This document shows positions 25,422 through 33,745 of a DNA stretch of 39,624 nucleotides, piece after piece (within the stretch, counting starts at the first letter, position 1; the number at the start of each line of letters is the position of its first letter). The notes below the pieces were generated by a model. It searched no databases. It saw only the letters and a program-made list of their open reading frames with translations, and was not told the origin of the DNA. Where the stretch lies: NCBI GenBank assembly GCA_009924165.1, contig RFSD01000002.1, positions 1 to 39,624 on the forward strand, read 5' to 3'. Source of the DNA: Chitinophagia bacterium. Its GTDB lineage: Bacteria > Bacteroidota > Bacteroidia > Chitinophagales > Chitinophagaceae. Made by a program: the position numbers and the translations under genes.

Positions 25422-26310
25422 CTGTGGTCTTTTTTAATTGTTTGAACAAAATAAACAATGCAATAAATCCTATGACCACCCAATAATAAGTAAGATTAGA
25501 GTCCATTACTTGGTCTATTTTTTTTGGATTATTTCTTACTGTGTACAATGCAGTCACACCAATGGCATTATTGACAAAATGCATGAGTATAGGTAACCAA
25601 ATGGTTTTTGTATAATAATAAATCAAGCCGAGTACAATACCTAAAGACATCCTGGATAAAAATCCAAAATAAGAAAAATGGAATGCGCTAAATAAAATTG
25701 CAGTAATGACAATCGCTACGAATGGTTTACCCGACCAGTCTGTAATTATTTTTTGAAGCGTGCCTCTAAAATACAATTCCTCCACAATCGCTGGCACCAC
25801 TGCAATGGCTATAATGGCAAGTAATAAATCCCAGATAGAACGCATATGCGTCATGGCCATTAATGCTTTTTTATATTGGGCTTCTAAATTCGTTGCCCAA
25901 GTTCTGATGCTATTAGAAAAAGTAATTTTATCTGTAAGGTCCCCTAATGCACCACTCAAAATCAAACCAGTGAATGCTAGTAAAATGACAATCCCTACTT
26001 GTTTTTCATTCGTAATTGGCTTGAACCCTAAATTAGAAGCGAAACTCCCTTTGGTAAAATAAGTCACGACTAAAACTGGCACGCCAAATCCAATAATAGA
26101 AGCAGTTGCGTTGGCTATTTGCGTTATACTGGTATTTTCTGGTCGCAATAAAACAGCTTGAATTTCAATAAATGGCACATGCAATGCAGCAGCCACAATC
26201 GAAAAAGTAATTAAGCCACCAAGTATCATACTCAATCCAGTCATGGATATAAATAGCACCATCCTGAATCCAGGGCTCATATTAAAAATAGAATTTTCAT
26301 TAGTATACAT
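25411..26310 (-). CDS. CPBP family intramembrane metalloprotease
   Basis: This is a multispanning CAAX-protease/bacteriocin-processing-like protein of about 299 residues. The motifs are EELYFRGTLQ (glutamate pair plus arginine), AFHFSYFGF and HFVNNAIG, which together form the glutamate/histidine active site within the membrane. I start it at MYTNENS rather than the longer MHLTDTV frame, because the longer start would leave only 14 bases to the divergent dusB gene. The start remains uncertain. Many members process peptides or modify membrane proteins, and the substrate here is unknown. It heads the cdsA-psd unit. Confidence 0.85.
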   Translation of the reverse strand: MYTNENSIFNMSPGFRMVLFISMTGLSMILGGLITFSIVAAALHVPFIEIQAVLLRPENTSITQIANATASIIGFGVPVLVVTYFTKGSFASNLGFKPITNEKQVGIVILLAFTGLILSGALGDLTDKITFSNSIRTWATNLEAQYKKALMAMTHMRSIWDLLLAIIAIAVVPAIVEELYFRGTLQKIITDWSGKPFVAIVITAILFSAFHFSYFGFLSRMSLGIVLGLIYYYTKTIWLPILMHFVNNAIGVTALYTVRNNPKKIDQVMDSNLTYYWVVIGFIALFILFKQLKKTTDGV

Positions 26311-26372
26311 GTCAATGCAATTAATTGGTACCTTTGCCACCGTATCGGTTAGATGCAAGATAATGAATTCAT

Positions 26373-27413
26373 ATGGTATCTATAGGGAACATACAATTAC
26401 CAGATTTTCCGCTTTTGTTAGCGCCCATGGAGGACGTAAGTGATCCCCCATTTAGAGCTGTGTGTAAAGATAACGGAGCCGACCTCATGTATACCGAATT
26501 TATTAGCAGTGAAGGTTTGATTCGAGATGCCATTAAGAGTAGACAGAAATTAGATATTTATGATTACGAGCGCCCAATAGGTATTCAGATATTTGGAGGT
26601 GATGAGGAAGCAATGGCCTTGTGTACCAAAATAGTAGATACAGTAAACCCAGATTTAATTGACATTAATTTTGGTTGCCCTGTAAAAAAAGTGGCTATGA
26701 AAGGTGCTGGTGCAGGGGTTTTAAGAGACCTAGACTTGATGGTGCGTTTAACCGAAGCGGTAGTAAAAAGTACCAACTTGCCAGTGACTGTAAAAACAAG
26801 ATTGGGCTGGGATGATAGTAGTTTGAATGTACACGAAGCTGCATTGAGATTACAAGATGTTGGCATAAAAGCATTGGCTATCCATGGTCGAACCAGGGTA
26901 CAGATGTATAAAGGTGAAGCAGATTGGACCATCATTGGTAAGATTAAAAACGATCCAAGAATTCATATTCCAATTTTTGGCAACGGAGATATCAATGCTC
27001 CAGAAAAAGCTTTGGAATATAAAAATAAATATGGTGTAGACGGGATCATGATTGGCAGAGCAGCTATTGGATATCCTTGGATCTTTAGAGAAATCAAACA
27101 TTTTTTAGCAACAGGTGAAAAAATGAAATCCCCTACCATTGAAGAACGTGTAGAAGTAGCAAGAAAGCACTTAATAAAATCTTTAGAATGGAAAGGACCA
27201 ATTGGTGGCATCAATGAAATGCGCAGGCATTATGCCAACTACCTAAGAGGTTTACCAAATATTAAAGAATATAGAAATCAATTGGTGCGCATTACAGAGC
27301 GCGAAGGCATCGAAGCGATCTTAGATGAGATCAAAGAAAAATTCAAAGGCATGGAAATAGACTCTGGTAAAATTGTATTAGAGAACTACCATGAGCATTG
27401 CCCTATTGATTAA
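26373..27413 (+). CDS. dusB: tRNA-dihydrouridine synthase, DusB type
   Basis: This FMN-dependent enzyme reduces specific uridines in the tRNA D-loop. The 346-residue protein begins LLAPMEDVSDPPFR (FMN barrel), then YTEFISSEGL, IQIFGGDEE, and the catalytic cysteine segment DINFGCPVKKV (about residue 105). TVKTRLGWDD, AIHGRTRVQMYKGEADW, GNGDI and DGIMIGRAAIGYPWIF follow, all typical of DusB. The last 11 bases overlap the end of the convergent glutathione peroxidase gene. Confidence 0.93.
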   Translation: MVSIGNIQLPDFPLLLAPMEDVSDPPFRAVCKDNGADLMYTEFISSEGLIRDAIKSRQKLDIYDYERPIGIQIFGGDEEAMALCTKIVDTVNPDLIDINFGCPVKKVAMKGAGAGVLRDLDLMVRLTEAVVKSTNLPVTVKTRLGWDDSSLNVHEAALRLQDVGIKALAIHGRTRVQMYKGEADWTIIGKIKNDPRIHIPIFGNGDINAPEKALEYKNKYGVDGIMIGRAAIGYPWIFREIKHFLATGEKMKSPTIEERVEVARKHLIKSLEWKGPIGGINEMRRHYANYLRGLPNIKEYRNQLVRITEREGIEAILDEIKEKFKGMEIDSGKIVLENYHEHCPID

Positions 27414-28083
27414 TAGCTTTAATAATTTGTGCATCTAAAGGGTCCACACTCATTGGAAAATAATGTGTCAACACCCCTTGTTCATTGATTAAGTATTTAC
27501 AAAAATTCCAAGCAGGCGCTTGATTACACCATCCATTTAAATTAGCAGCTGTTAACCAAGCATACACTGGATTTTGATTATTTGATTTGATGACAACCGA
27601 TTTAGACATCAAAGGAAAACTCACTCCATAATTTTTTTGACAGAAAGCAGCAATAGCTTGATCATCCTTGGTTTCTTGATTTTTAAAATCATTGGCAGGG
27701 AAACCAACCACCACCAAAGAACCAGCAAACTGTTTAGATAATTTTTCTAAATTCTCATACTGAGCAGTATAACCACAATCACTTGCCGTATTCACTATCA
27801 AAACTTTTTTGCCTTTGAATTGCTCAAAACTAAATGTATTACCTGCAATGTCTTTTGTTGTTAAACTATAGAACTCAACCGTCCCTTTTTTCATCTCTGT
27901 ATTAACCTGCACTTGCTTAGATCCAGCTTTTCCAGTAGACCACATGATTGCAGGATAGATTGTTTTTAAAATAGATTGACGATAGGTCATATCTTTTTTC
28001 TTCATCAATAATGCAGCGGTAACCAATACCCCTACTGCAATGGCTATTTTAATGATCATATTTTTATATTTTTTTAGGTACAT
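27403..28083 (-). CDS. Glutathione peroxidase family thiol peroxidase (membrane-anchored or exported)
   Basis: This 226-residue protein has an N-terminal hydrophobic segment (about residues 10-26) followed by a GPx domain from about residue 70. The domain contains VLIVNTASDCGYT with the peroxidatic cysteine (not selenocysteine), VVGFPANDFKNQE with the catalytic glutamine-type residue, and PAWNFCKYLI with the conserved Trp/Asn. Such proteins reduce peroxides, usually with thioredoxin in bacteria. The leader suggests it works on the periplasmic face. The start could also be eight codons later at MIIKIAI. It follows the aldehyde dehydrogenase by 17 bases, which suggests a shared detoxification transcript. 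Confidence 0.9.
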   Translation of the reverse strand: MYLKKYKNMIIKIAIAVGVLVTAALLMKKKDMTYRQSILKTIYPAIMWSTGKAGSKQVQVNTEMKKGTVEFYSLTTKDIAGNTFSFEQFKGKKVLIVNTASDCGYTAQYENLEKLSKQFAGSLVVVGFPANDFKNQETKDDQAIAAFCQKNYGVSFPLMSKSVVIKSNNQNPVYAWLTAANLNGWCNQAPAWNFCKYLINEQGVLTHYFPMSVDPLDAQIIKAINQ

Positions 28084-28100
28084 CTTTTTATCTAGGCCAA

Positions 28101-29468
28101 TTAGCCAATTAATCTTTTCAATAACCAGCCCTTGCCTTTATAAGGTGGGTATTTAAAACTAGGATCTATCCAAGTTGGTGTTTTTAAAACTGATTTTGTA
28201 TGCGTAAAAGTATCAAAACTTAATTTACCATGATAGCCCCCTGTTCCGCTATAACCCCTTCCACCAAAGGGTAATTCATGATTGGTAATATGCATTGTAG
28301 CATTATTAACACAAGCACCACCAGAAGGCACATTGGTTAGCCAATAGGCTTCATCATTTTTATTTTCAGTGAATACATAGAAAGCCAATGGATTTGGATT
28401 TTTTTGAATAATCGCCAAAGCTTCTTCCCTTTTTTCATAAGTTAGAATAGGAAGGATGGGGCCAAAAATTTCATCCTGCATAATTTTAGCATCTGCATGA
28501 ACACCTGTTAAAATAGTAGGCTCAATAAATAATTTTTCTCTATTGGACTTTCCTCCATACACTATTTCACCATCTCCTAAATAAGAAGTCAGACGCAACC
28601 ATTGTTTATCGTTAATTATTTTACCATAATGTTCTGAATTTTCGGCATCTGCACCATAGAATGCTTGGATAGCAATAATTAATTCTTGAATGAGTGCGTC
28701 TTTTAATGCATGGGGTACTAAAATATAGTCAGGCGCAATACACATTTGACCACAATTAGAAAATTTAGGATTGGCTAAACGACGTGCTGCCACTCTCAAA
28801 TTGGCATCTGAACAAATCACCGCAGGGCTCTTGCCTCCTAACTCTAAAGTCACTGGCACTAATTGTTCGGCAGCAAGCTTGTAAATAATTTTTCCAACCA
28901 TGGTGCTACCTGTATAAAAAATATGGTCGAACCTATTTTCAGAAAGTAATGGTGGAAGTACTATAGCACCTTCCCCTTCTAAATACAACATATAATTATC
29001 GGGAAATAAATCAGCAATCATCTTACCCATCACAGCTGCAGTGGCAGGTGCAAACTCGCTTGGTTTTAAGACTGCACAGTTACCGCCTGCGATTGCACCA
29101 ATTAAAGGTGTAAATAATAATTGAAAAGGATAATTCCAAGGAGCAATGATACAAACCACGCCCAATGGCTCTTGTATAGTATAGCTTGTTGAAGGCAAAT
29201 TAACCAAATTGGTTGAAACCGGATTAGGTCTCATCCACTCATGTAAATGTTTAATGGTATACTTTAATTCACTTAAGAAAAAACCTATTTCTGTAGCCCA
29301 TGCATCTTCATCAGTTTTTTTCAAATCCGCATATAGCGCTTTATACAAGGCCTTTTCATTGTCAAGCACCACCTGCTTAAGTCTTTTTAGTTGCAAAAGC
29401 CTAAAATCAAAAGACTGGGTCGCTCCTGACTGAAAATAATGTCTTAATGCTTCTAACTGTGTATTCAT
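28101..29468 (-). CDS. Class 3-type aldehyde dehydrogenase
   Basis: This NAD(P)-dependent aldehyde dehydrogenase is 455 residues from MNTQLEALR. I chose that start because homologues begin close to it and the extra MLYIIEA lead is not typical. Motifs are APWNYPFQLLFTPLIGAIA (cofactor and oxyanion region), VLKPSEFAP, FYTGSTMVG, the general base in ELGGKSP, and the catalytic cysteine in FSNCGQMCIAPDY. The PFGGRGYSGTGGYHGKLSFDTF C-terminus fits the fatty aldehyde/ALDH3 group. It heads a two-gene unit with glutathione peroxidase, consistent with clearing lipid-peroxidation aldehydes. Confidence 0.94.
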   Translation of the reverse strand: MNTQLEALRHYFQSGATQSFDFRLLQLKRLKQVVLDNEKALYKALYADLKKTDEDAWATEIGFFLSELKYTIKHLHEWMRPNPVSTNLVNLPSTSYTIQEPLGVVCIIAPWNYPFQLLFTPLIGAIAGGNCAVLKPSEFAPATAAVMGKMIADLFPDNYMLYLEGEGAIVLPPLLSENRFDHIFYTGSTMVGKIIYKLAAEQLVPVTLELGGKSPAVICSDANLRVAARRLANPKFSNCGQMCIAPDYILVPHALKDALIQELIIAIQAFYGADAENSEHYGKIINDKQWLRLTSYLGDGEIVYGGKSNREKLFIEPTILTGVHADAKIMQDEIFGPILPILTYEKREEALAIIQKNPNPLAFYVFTENKNDEAYWLTNVPSGGACVNNATMHITNHELPFGGRGYSGTGGYHGKLSFDTFTHTKSVLKTPTWIDPSFKYPPYKGKGWLLKRLIG

Positions 29469-29587
29469 AGCTTCAATAATGTATAGCAATTTAAACTTTA
29501 ATCCTCATACCCATGCCAATTTAGGCGTTCATAAAAATAATTTCAACATATGGGCAATTTTTAATAATTTAACCTACTTAAAAAACC

Positions 29588-29608
29588 AAAGGAGTACCCC
29601 TCCTTTTT
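29588..29608 (+). promoter_or_regulatory. Hairpin with T-run directly before the Gfo/Idh/MocA start
   Basis: AAAGGAG (29588-29594) pairs with CTCCTTT (29600-29606) around TACCC, and five T follow in total (29604-29608). The hairpin ends 3-12 bases before the two possible start codons and hides the only GGAG sequence. It looks like a short attenuator or a ribosome-site-masking stem, since no upstream gene on this strand needs a terminator here. Confidence 0.5.
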
Positions 29609-29619
29609 AAATGATTCCT

Positions 29620-31068
29620 ATGAAAAAAACCGTAAAATCAAGAAGAGATTTTGTCAAAAATGCCGCACTGGCTTTAGGCGGATTTTACATTGTCCCAAGA
29701 CATGTATTGGGTGGACCAGGATTTACCGCTCCAAGTGATAAATTACAAGTTGCTGGTATTGGTGCTGGAGGTAAAGGAGAAAGTGACTTATGGGCATTCT
29801 ATCAAAGTGGAAAAGCAGATATCGCATTCTTGTGTGATGTAGATGATCGTCAAGCTGTAAAGAGTCGTCAAAGATTTCCGAAAGCGAAATATTATAAGGA
29901 TTATAGAGAAATGTTAGAAAAAGAACACAAGAATATTCAAGCTGTTTCTGTTTCTACACCAGACCATATGCATGGTGTACAAGCTATGGCGGCAATGCAA
30001 TTAAATAAACATGTCTATGTACAAAAACCAATGGCGCATGATATTTATGAAGCTAGAATCATGACAGAAGCTGCACATAAATACAATGTAGTCACGCAAA
30101 TGGGTAACCAAGGTGCTTCAGGAGACGGAGTGCGTATGCTGCAAGATTGGTACAATGCAGGATTGATTGGGGATGTACACACTATTTATTGTTATACAGA
30201 CCGTCCAGTATGGCCACAAGGCGTAATACGACCAACCACCGTATCTGCAATTCCAGCAGGCTTAGATTATGATTTATGGCTAGGCACGGCACCTCAAAAA
30301 GATTATTTTGATGGCGTATTACCATTTAACTGGAGAGGATGGTGGGATTACGGAACCGGCGCATTAGGCGATATGGCTTGTCATATTATGGCACCAGGTT
30401 TTGCTGTTTTAGGATTAGGCTATCCAGTATCTGCAGAATGTAGTGTGGCAACAAGGTATACTGCTCCATGGCAAAGAGTATATTCACCAGACAGTCCACC
30501 AGCTGCATCACATATCATTTTAACTTTCAAAGGTCAAAACGGAAAACCAGATGTCAAATTACATTGGATGGATGGAGGTATTCAACCAGAAAGACCAGCA
30601 GAATTAGGACCAAACGAAATAATGGGTGATGGCGGAAACGGTATCATCTTTGAAGGAACAAAAGGTAAAATGATGGCAGGTACATACGGTGCAAACCCTC
30701 AATTATTGCCAACTAATTTAACAGCAACTACAAAAGTGCCGCAAACCATTGAAAGAGTTAAAAATGGCGACAATGGGCATTATGCTGCATGGGTTGAAGC
30801 ATGTATCGCAGGACCAGGAAGTAAAGAAGCAAAAATGTTAAGTTCTAATTTTGATATCGCAGGACCATTGACTGAATCTGTATTGATGGGTAATTTAGCC
30901 ATCCGTTCATATGATGTTAAAGCAAATGATTCAAAAGGATTGACAAGCTTTCCTGGAAGAAATATTCAATTAATGTGGGATGGACCAAATATGAAGATCA
31001 CTAATTTCGATTTAGCAAATCAGTTTGTAAAAAGAACTTATCGTGCAGGTTGGAGCTTAGGTGCATAA
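29620..31068 (+). CDS. Tat-exported Gfo/Idh/MocA family oxidoreductase
   Basis: This secreted NAD(P)-dependent sugar oxidoreductase has about 482 residues. The N-terminus KSRRDFVKNAALALGGF is a twin-arginine signal, so the protein is exported folded, probably with its cofactor bound. The Rossmann part has VAGIGAGGKGE and FLCDVDDRQ, then VSTPDHMHGVQAMAAM and VYVQKPMAHD, where the Lys-Pro belongs to the family's catalytic region. The C-terminal domain includes GNQGASGDG and a WWDYGTGALGDMACHIM segment typical of the Bacteroidota Gfo/Idh/MocA type. ATG codons at 29611 and 29620 are both possible. It opens the sugar-oxidation locus, 10 bases before a class V PLP gene. Confidence 0.92.
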   Translation: MKKTVKSRRDFVKNAALALGGFYIVPRHVLGGPGFTAPSDKLQVAGIGAGGKGESDLWAFYQSGKADIAFLCDVDDRQAVKSRQRFPKAKYYKDYREMLEKEHKNIQAVSVSTPDHMHGVQAMAAMQLNKHVYVQKPMAHDIYEARIMTEAAHKYNVVTQMGNQGASGDGVRMLQDWYNAGLIGDVHTIYCYTDRPVWPQGVIRPTTVSAIPAGLDYDLWLGTAPQKDYFDGVLPFNWRGWWDYGTGALGDMACHIMAPGFAVLGLGYPVSAECSVATRYTAPWQRVYSPDSPPAASHIILTFKGQNGKPDVKLHWMDGGIQPERPAELGPNEIMGDGGNGIIFEGTKGKMMAGTYGANPQLLPTNLTATTKVPQTIERVKNGDNGHYAAWVEACIAGPGSKEAKMLSSNFDIAGPLTESVLMGNLAIRSYDVKANDSKGLTSFPGRNIQLMWDGPNMKITNFDLANQFVKRTYRAGWSLGA

Positions 31069-31078
31069 TTAAAAAAAT

Positions 31079-32245
31079 ATGGAATCTTTAAAAGATCAAT
31101 TTTTATTAAGACCCGATATTCATTTTTTGAATTTCGGGTCTTTTGGTGCTACGCCAAAGCCAATATTCGAAAAATACCAAGAATGGCAAAGGGTCTTAGA
31201 AGCCGAGCCTGTGCAGTTCATTGCATTTGACGGGTATCAATACCTAGCAGATTCAAGAGCAGTTTTGGCAAAGTTTTTAAACTGTGCAGACAAAGATGAT
31301 CTAGTATATGTTACCAATCCAAGTTTTGCAATCAATATGATTGCAAAAAGTTTTCCGTTAAACGCGGGGGATGAAATTTTGGCAACAGATATTGAGTATG
31401 GGGCTTGTGATCGAACATGGGATTATTATTGTAAGAAAAAAGGTGCTATATATAGAAGACAAAAAATCAACCTTCCTATTGTCAACAAGGAGCAATTCAT
31501 TGAAGATTTTTTCAAAGGATGCAATGAAAATACAAAAGCGATTTTCATTTCTCATATCACTAGTGCGACTGGTTTAATTTTGCCTGCAGCAGAAATTTGT
31601 GCGATTGCAAAAGAAAAAGGATTGATCACTATTGTAGATGGTGCACATGCACCTGCTCATATTCCACTTGACTTAAATAAAATAGAAGCAGATTTTTACA
31701 CAGGCGCCTGTCATAAATGGATGATGGCCCCAAAAGGATGTTCCTTTTTATATGCAGCAAAATCAGTACAGCCTATTTGTGATCCAATGATTGTAAGTTG
31801 GGGTTATCAAGCTGCAAAACCATCACATTCTAATTTCTTAGACTACCACCAAATGATTGGTACTAGAGACTTTTCGGCCTTCTTAACTGTAGCTACATGT
31901 ATTGATTTCATGGAGAAACACGAATGGAAAGTAGTCGGTCAAAAATGTCATCAAATGGTCTTAGATCATGCTCCAAGATTTTTTAAACTTTTCAATAGTA
32001 ACCCAATTTGTCCACTCCATAGTGAATGGATTGGACAAATGATCAGCATTCCCATTCAAACCCCTGATCCAGAGCAATTACAAAGGACATTATTCTTAGA
32101 GTATAAAATAGAAGTGCCCATCATGCGACAAGGTAACGATGTGTACCTGAGGTATTCAATCAACGCATTCAATACAGTGGATGATCTAGACGCTTTGTAT
32201 AATGCAATTATTGAGATTCAAAAGCAAGGTGTTCTTTTAAAATAA
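31079..32245 (+). CDS. Class V aminotransferase-fold PLP enzyme (isopenicillin-N epimerase-like)
   Basis: This 388-residue PLP protein begins FLNFGSFGATPKPIFEKYQEW, the usual opening of isopenicillin N epimerase-like members. It has the cofactor-binding aspartate/histidine in VDGAHAPAHIPLD and the Schiff-base lysine in GACHKWMMAPKG (about residues 207-218). Characterised relatives are epimerases, cysteine desulfurases or transaminases, and the label says little about the substrate. It has no signal peptide, so it should be cytoplasmic, unlike its neighbour upstream, with which it is probably cotranscribed. A sugar-linked role would be inference from context only. Confidence 0.88.
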   Translation: MESLKDQFLLRPDIHFLNFGSFGATPKPIFEKYQEWQRVLEAEPVQFIAFDGYQYLADSRAVLAKFLNCADKDDLVYVTNPSFAINMIAKSFPLNAGDEILATDIEYGACDRTWDYYCKKKGAIYRRQKINLPIVNKEQFIEDFFKGCNENTKAIFISHITSATGLILPAAEICAIAKEKGLITIVDGAHAPAHIPLDLNKIEADFYTGACHKWMMAPKGCSFLYAAKSVQPICDPMIVSWGYQAAKPSHSNFLDYHQMIGTRDFSAFLTVATCIDFMEKHEWKVVGQKCHQMVLDHAPRFFKLFNSNPICPLHSEWIGQMISIPIQTPDPEQLQRTLFLEYKIEVPIMRQGNDVYLRYSINAFNTVDDLDALYNAIIEIQKQGVLLK

Positions 32246-32254
32246 TATAGCGCA

Positions 32255-33118
32255 TTACCAATTCAAAGTTTTCATATAAGTTGCATTGTCTTTAGCTGCA
32301 TCCAACTCATTGGTCCCGGAATAAGCTTCTTGTTCTACAATCATGTGTGCTATACCACGTTTTGCCAATTTTGGCAATAATGTTTTATAATCAATTGTGC
32401 CTTTCCCAATGACACAAGATTCATAACCAGTAGCGGTCTTAGTCATATCTTTCACATGAACTAATTTAAAACGATTTGGGAATTGATCCATGTATGCAAC
32501 AGCATCTACCCCTGCAGCTGCAGTCCAATACAAATCCATTTCAAAATCTACAAGAGTAGGATCTGTATTTTTAATCATTAAATCCTGAGGTACAATTCCG
32601 TCCATAGCTTTGAATGAATAATCATGATTATGATATGCAAAACGAAGTCCATGTTTTTTTGCAATTTCGCCACAAGTATTAAACTCTTCAGCAAACTTTT
32701 TAAAATTATCGAGTGTTTTTTGTGGCCCTTTAAATGCACATATAATGTATTTCAAACCAATTTCACCTGCTGCAGCTGCCTTGAGTTCGAAAGATTTAAA
32801 ATTGCCCGTATCGTTGCAATGAGTCGAAACCATATTCATTCCTAAATCATCCATCACTTTTTTGAACTCCGTATTTTTCATACCCCAAAACATGCCTTTA
32901 GCGCCTTCAAAACTTTCAATTTTTTTATAGCCATTTGAAGCAATTAGTTTTAAAACCCCAAGAGGATCTTTTGTCAATGCTTGTTTCACTGACCACAATT
33001 GAAGACCGAATGGCTTGGAATTAGCAGCCATCGCAATTAGCTCATTTTTAAATGGCATCGATAATGCTACACTCGTTAAAGCGGCACCGCGTAAAAAATT
33101 TCTTCTAGAATTTGACAT
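32255..33118 (-). CDS. Tat-exported sugar phosphate isomerase/epimerase-like TIM barrel
   Basis: This 287-residue protein starts SRRNFLRGAALTSVALSM, a twin-arginine signal, followed by an AP-endonuclease-2-like TIM barrel. The domain has FGLQLWSVKQAL at the first strand, VSTHCNDTG, ICAFKGPQ, FAYHNHDYSF with probable metal ligands, FEMDLYWTAAAGVD, VHVKDMT and HMIVEQEAY at the last metal ligand. The family covers xylose isomerase-like sugar isomerases, epimerases and lyases of 3-keto-sugars. Periplasmic location suggests it acts on free or glycosidic keto-sugars rather than phosphates. It is the last gene of the minus-strand GMC unit. Confidence 0.9.
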   Translation of the reverse strand: MSNSRRNFLRGAALTSVALSMPFKNELIAMAANSKPFGLQLWSVKQALTKDPLGVLKLIASNGYKKIESFEGAKGMFWGMKNTEFKKVMDDLGMNMVSTHCNDTGNFKSFELKAAAAGEIGLKYIICAFKGPQKTLDNFKKFAEEFNTCGEIAKKHGLRFAYHNHDYSFKAMDGIVPQDLMIKNTDPTLVDFEMDLYWTAAAGVDAVAYMDQFPNRFKLVHVKDMTKTATGYESCVIGKGTIDYKTLLPKLAKRGIAHMIVEQEAYSGTNELDAAKDNATYMKTLNW

Positions 33119-33156
33119 AATATATATTTGAAAACCAAATGAACGAATTTAAAAAC

Positions 33157-33723
33157 CTAAGAAGTAGCCCATGCTTTTTCTCCTTTAGTATAAGGCACGC
33201 AGCCTTCAAACTTTCCAGGAACAGCTACATACCTCAATACTTCTGTTGCACCTATTTTAGAAGTGAACAAGCCAGACAAAGTCAATTGCTTTATCATGGT
33301 AAAATAATGGGTAGGATCTTCTTTCTTTTTATTATTTTGGTATTCCTTTGCTTCTTTATCTAGTTCAGTTAAAAAAGCAGTACGCTCTTCTGGTGTAGAT
33401 TCCATGAATGTTTTATTATGGTGTTTTATAGAAGCATCATTTAATGCTTTCATACCCTTCATAAAAATTTCTTGGTCCTTTGCTTCGTAACAATCACTCA
33501 CCATCGTTTGCATAAATGCGCCAACATTGGCTGCTTTAGCGCCTGGAGTATCTGTTGCAGGCAAGATGGTTTCACCAACTTCATTTAAAAAATCGATGTC
33601 TGATTGGGTGAAGGTCACCCCCTTGGTATTGGTTTTACAACCAGTCAAAAAAGCTTCTGCACCTAATACTGTTCCACCCATGATGATGGCAACTCTAGAA
33701 AGGGCTTCTCTTCTGTTTATCAT
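33157..33723 (-). CDS. Gluconate 2-dehydrogenase subunit 3 family protein
   Basis: This 188-residue protein is the small partner subunit of GMC-type membrane dehydrogenases. The N-terminus NRREALSRVAIIMGG is a twin-arginine signal, and FLTGC provides a lipobox-like site, so it is probably a Tat-exported lipoprotein. The mature part has DIDFLNEVGETILPATDTPGAKAANV, the hallmark of the family, and later LTLSGLFTSKIGATEVLRY. In related gluconate and glucoside dehydrogenases this subunit carries the flavin subunit through the Tat pore. It lies 22 bases downstream of the GMC gene, as expected for that complex. Confidence 0.93.
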   Translation of the reverse strand: MINRREALSRVAIIMGGTVLGAEAFLTGCKTNTKGVTFTQSDIDFLNEVGETILPATDTPGAKAANVGAFMQTMVSDCYEAKDQEIFMKGMKALNDASIKHHNKTFMESTPEERTAFLTELDKEAKEYQNNKKKEDPTHYFTMIKQLTLSGLFTSKIGATEVLRYVAVPGKFEGCVPYTKGEKAWATS

Positions 33724-33745
33724 AAAATATTTTTTAAAAATTAAA

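Noticed and set aside
26585-27214. Several minus-strand ORFs within dusB
   Set aside because: They are shadows of a well-supported DusB coding sequence.
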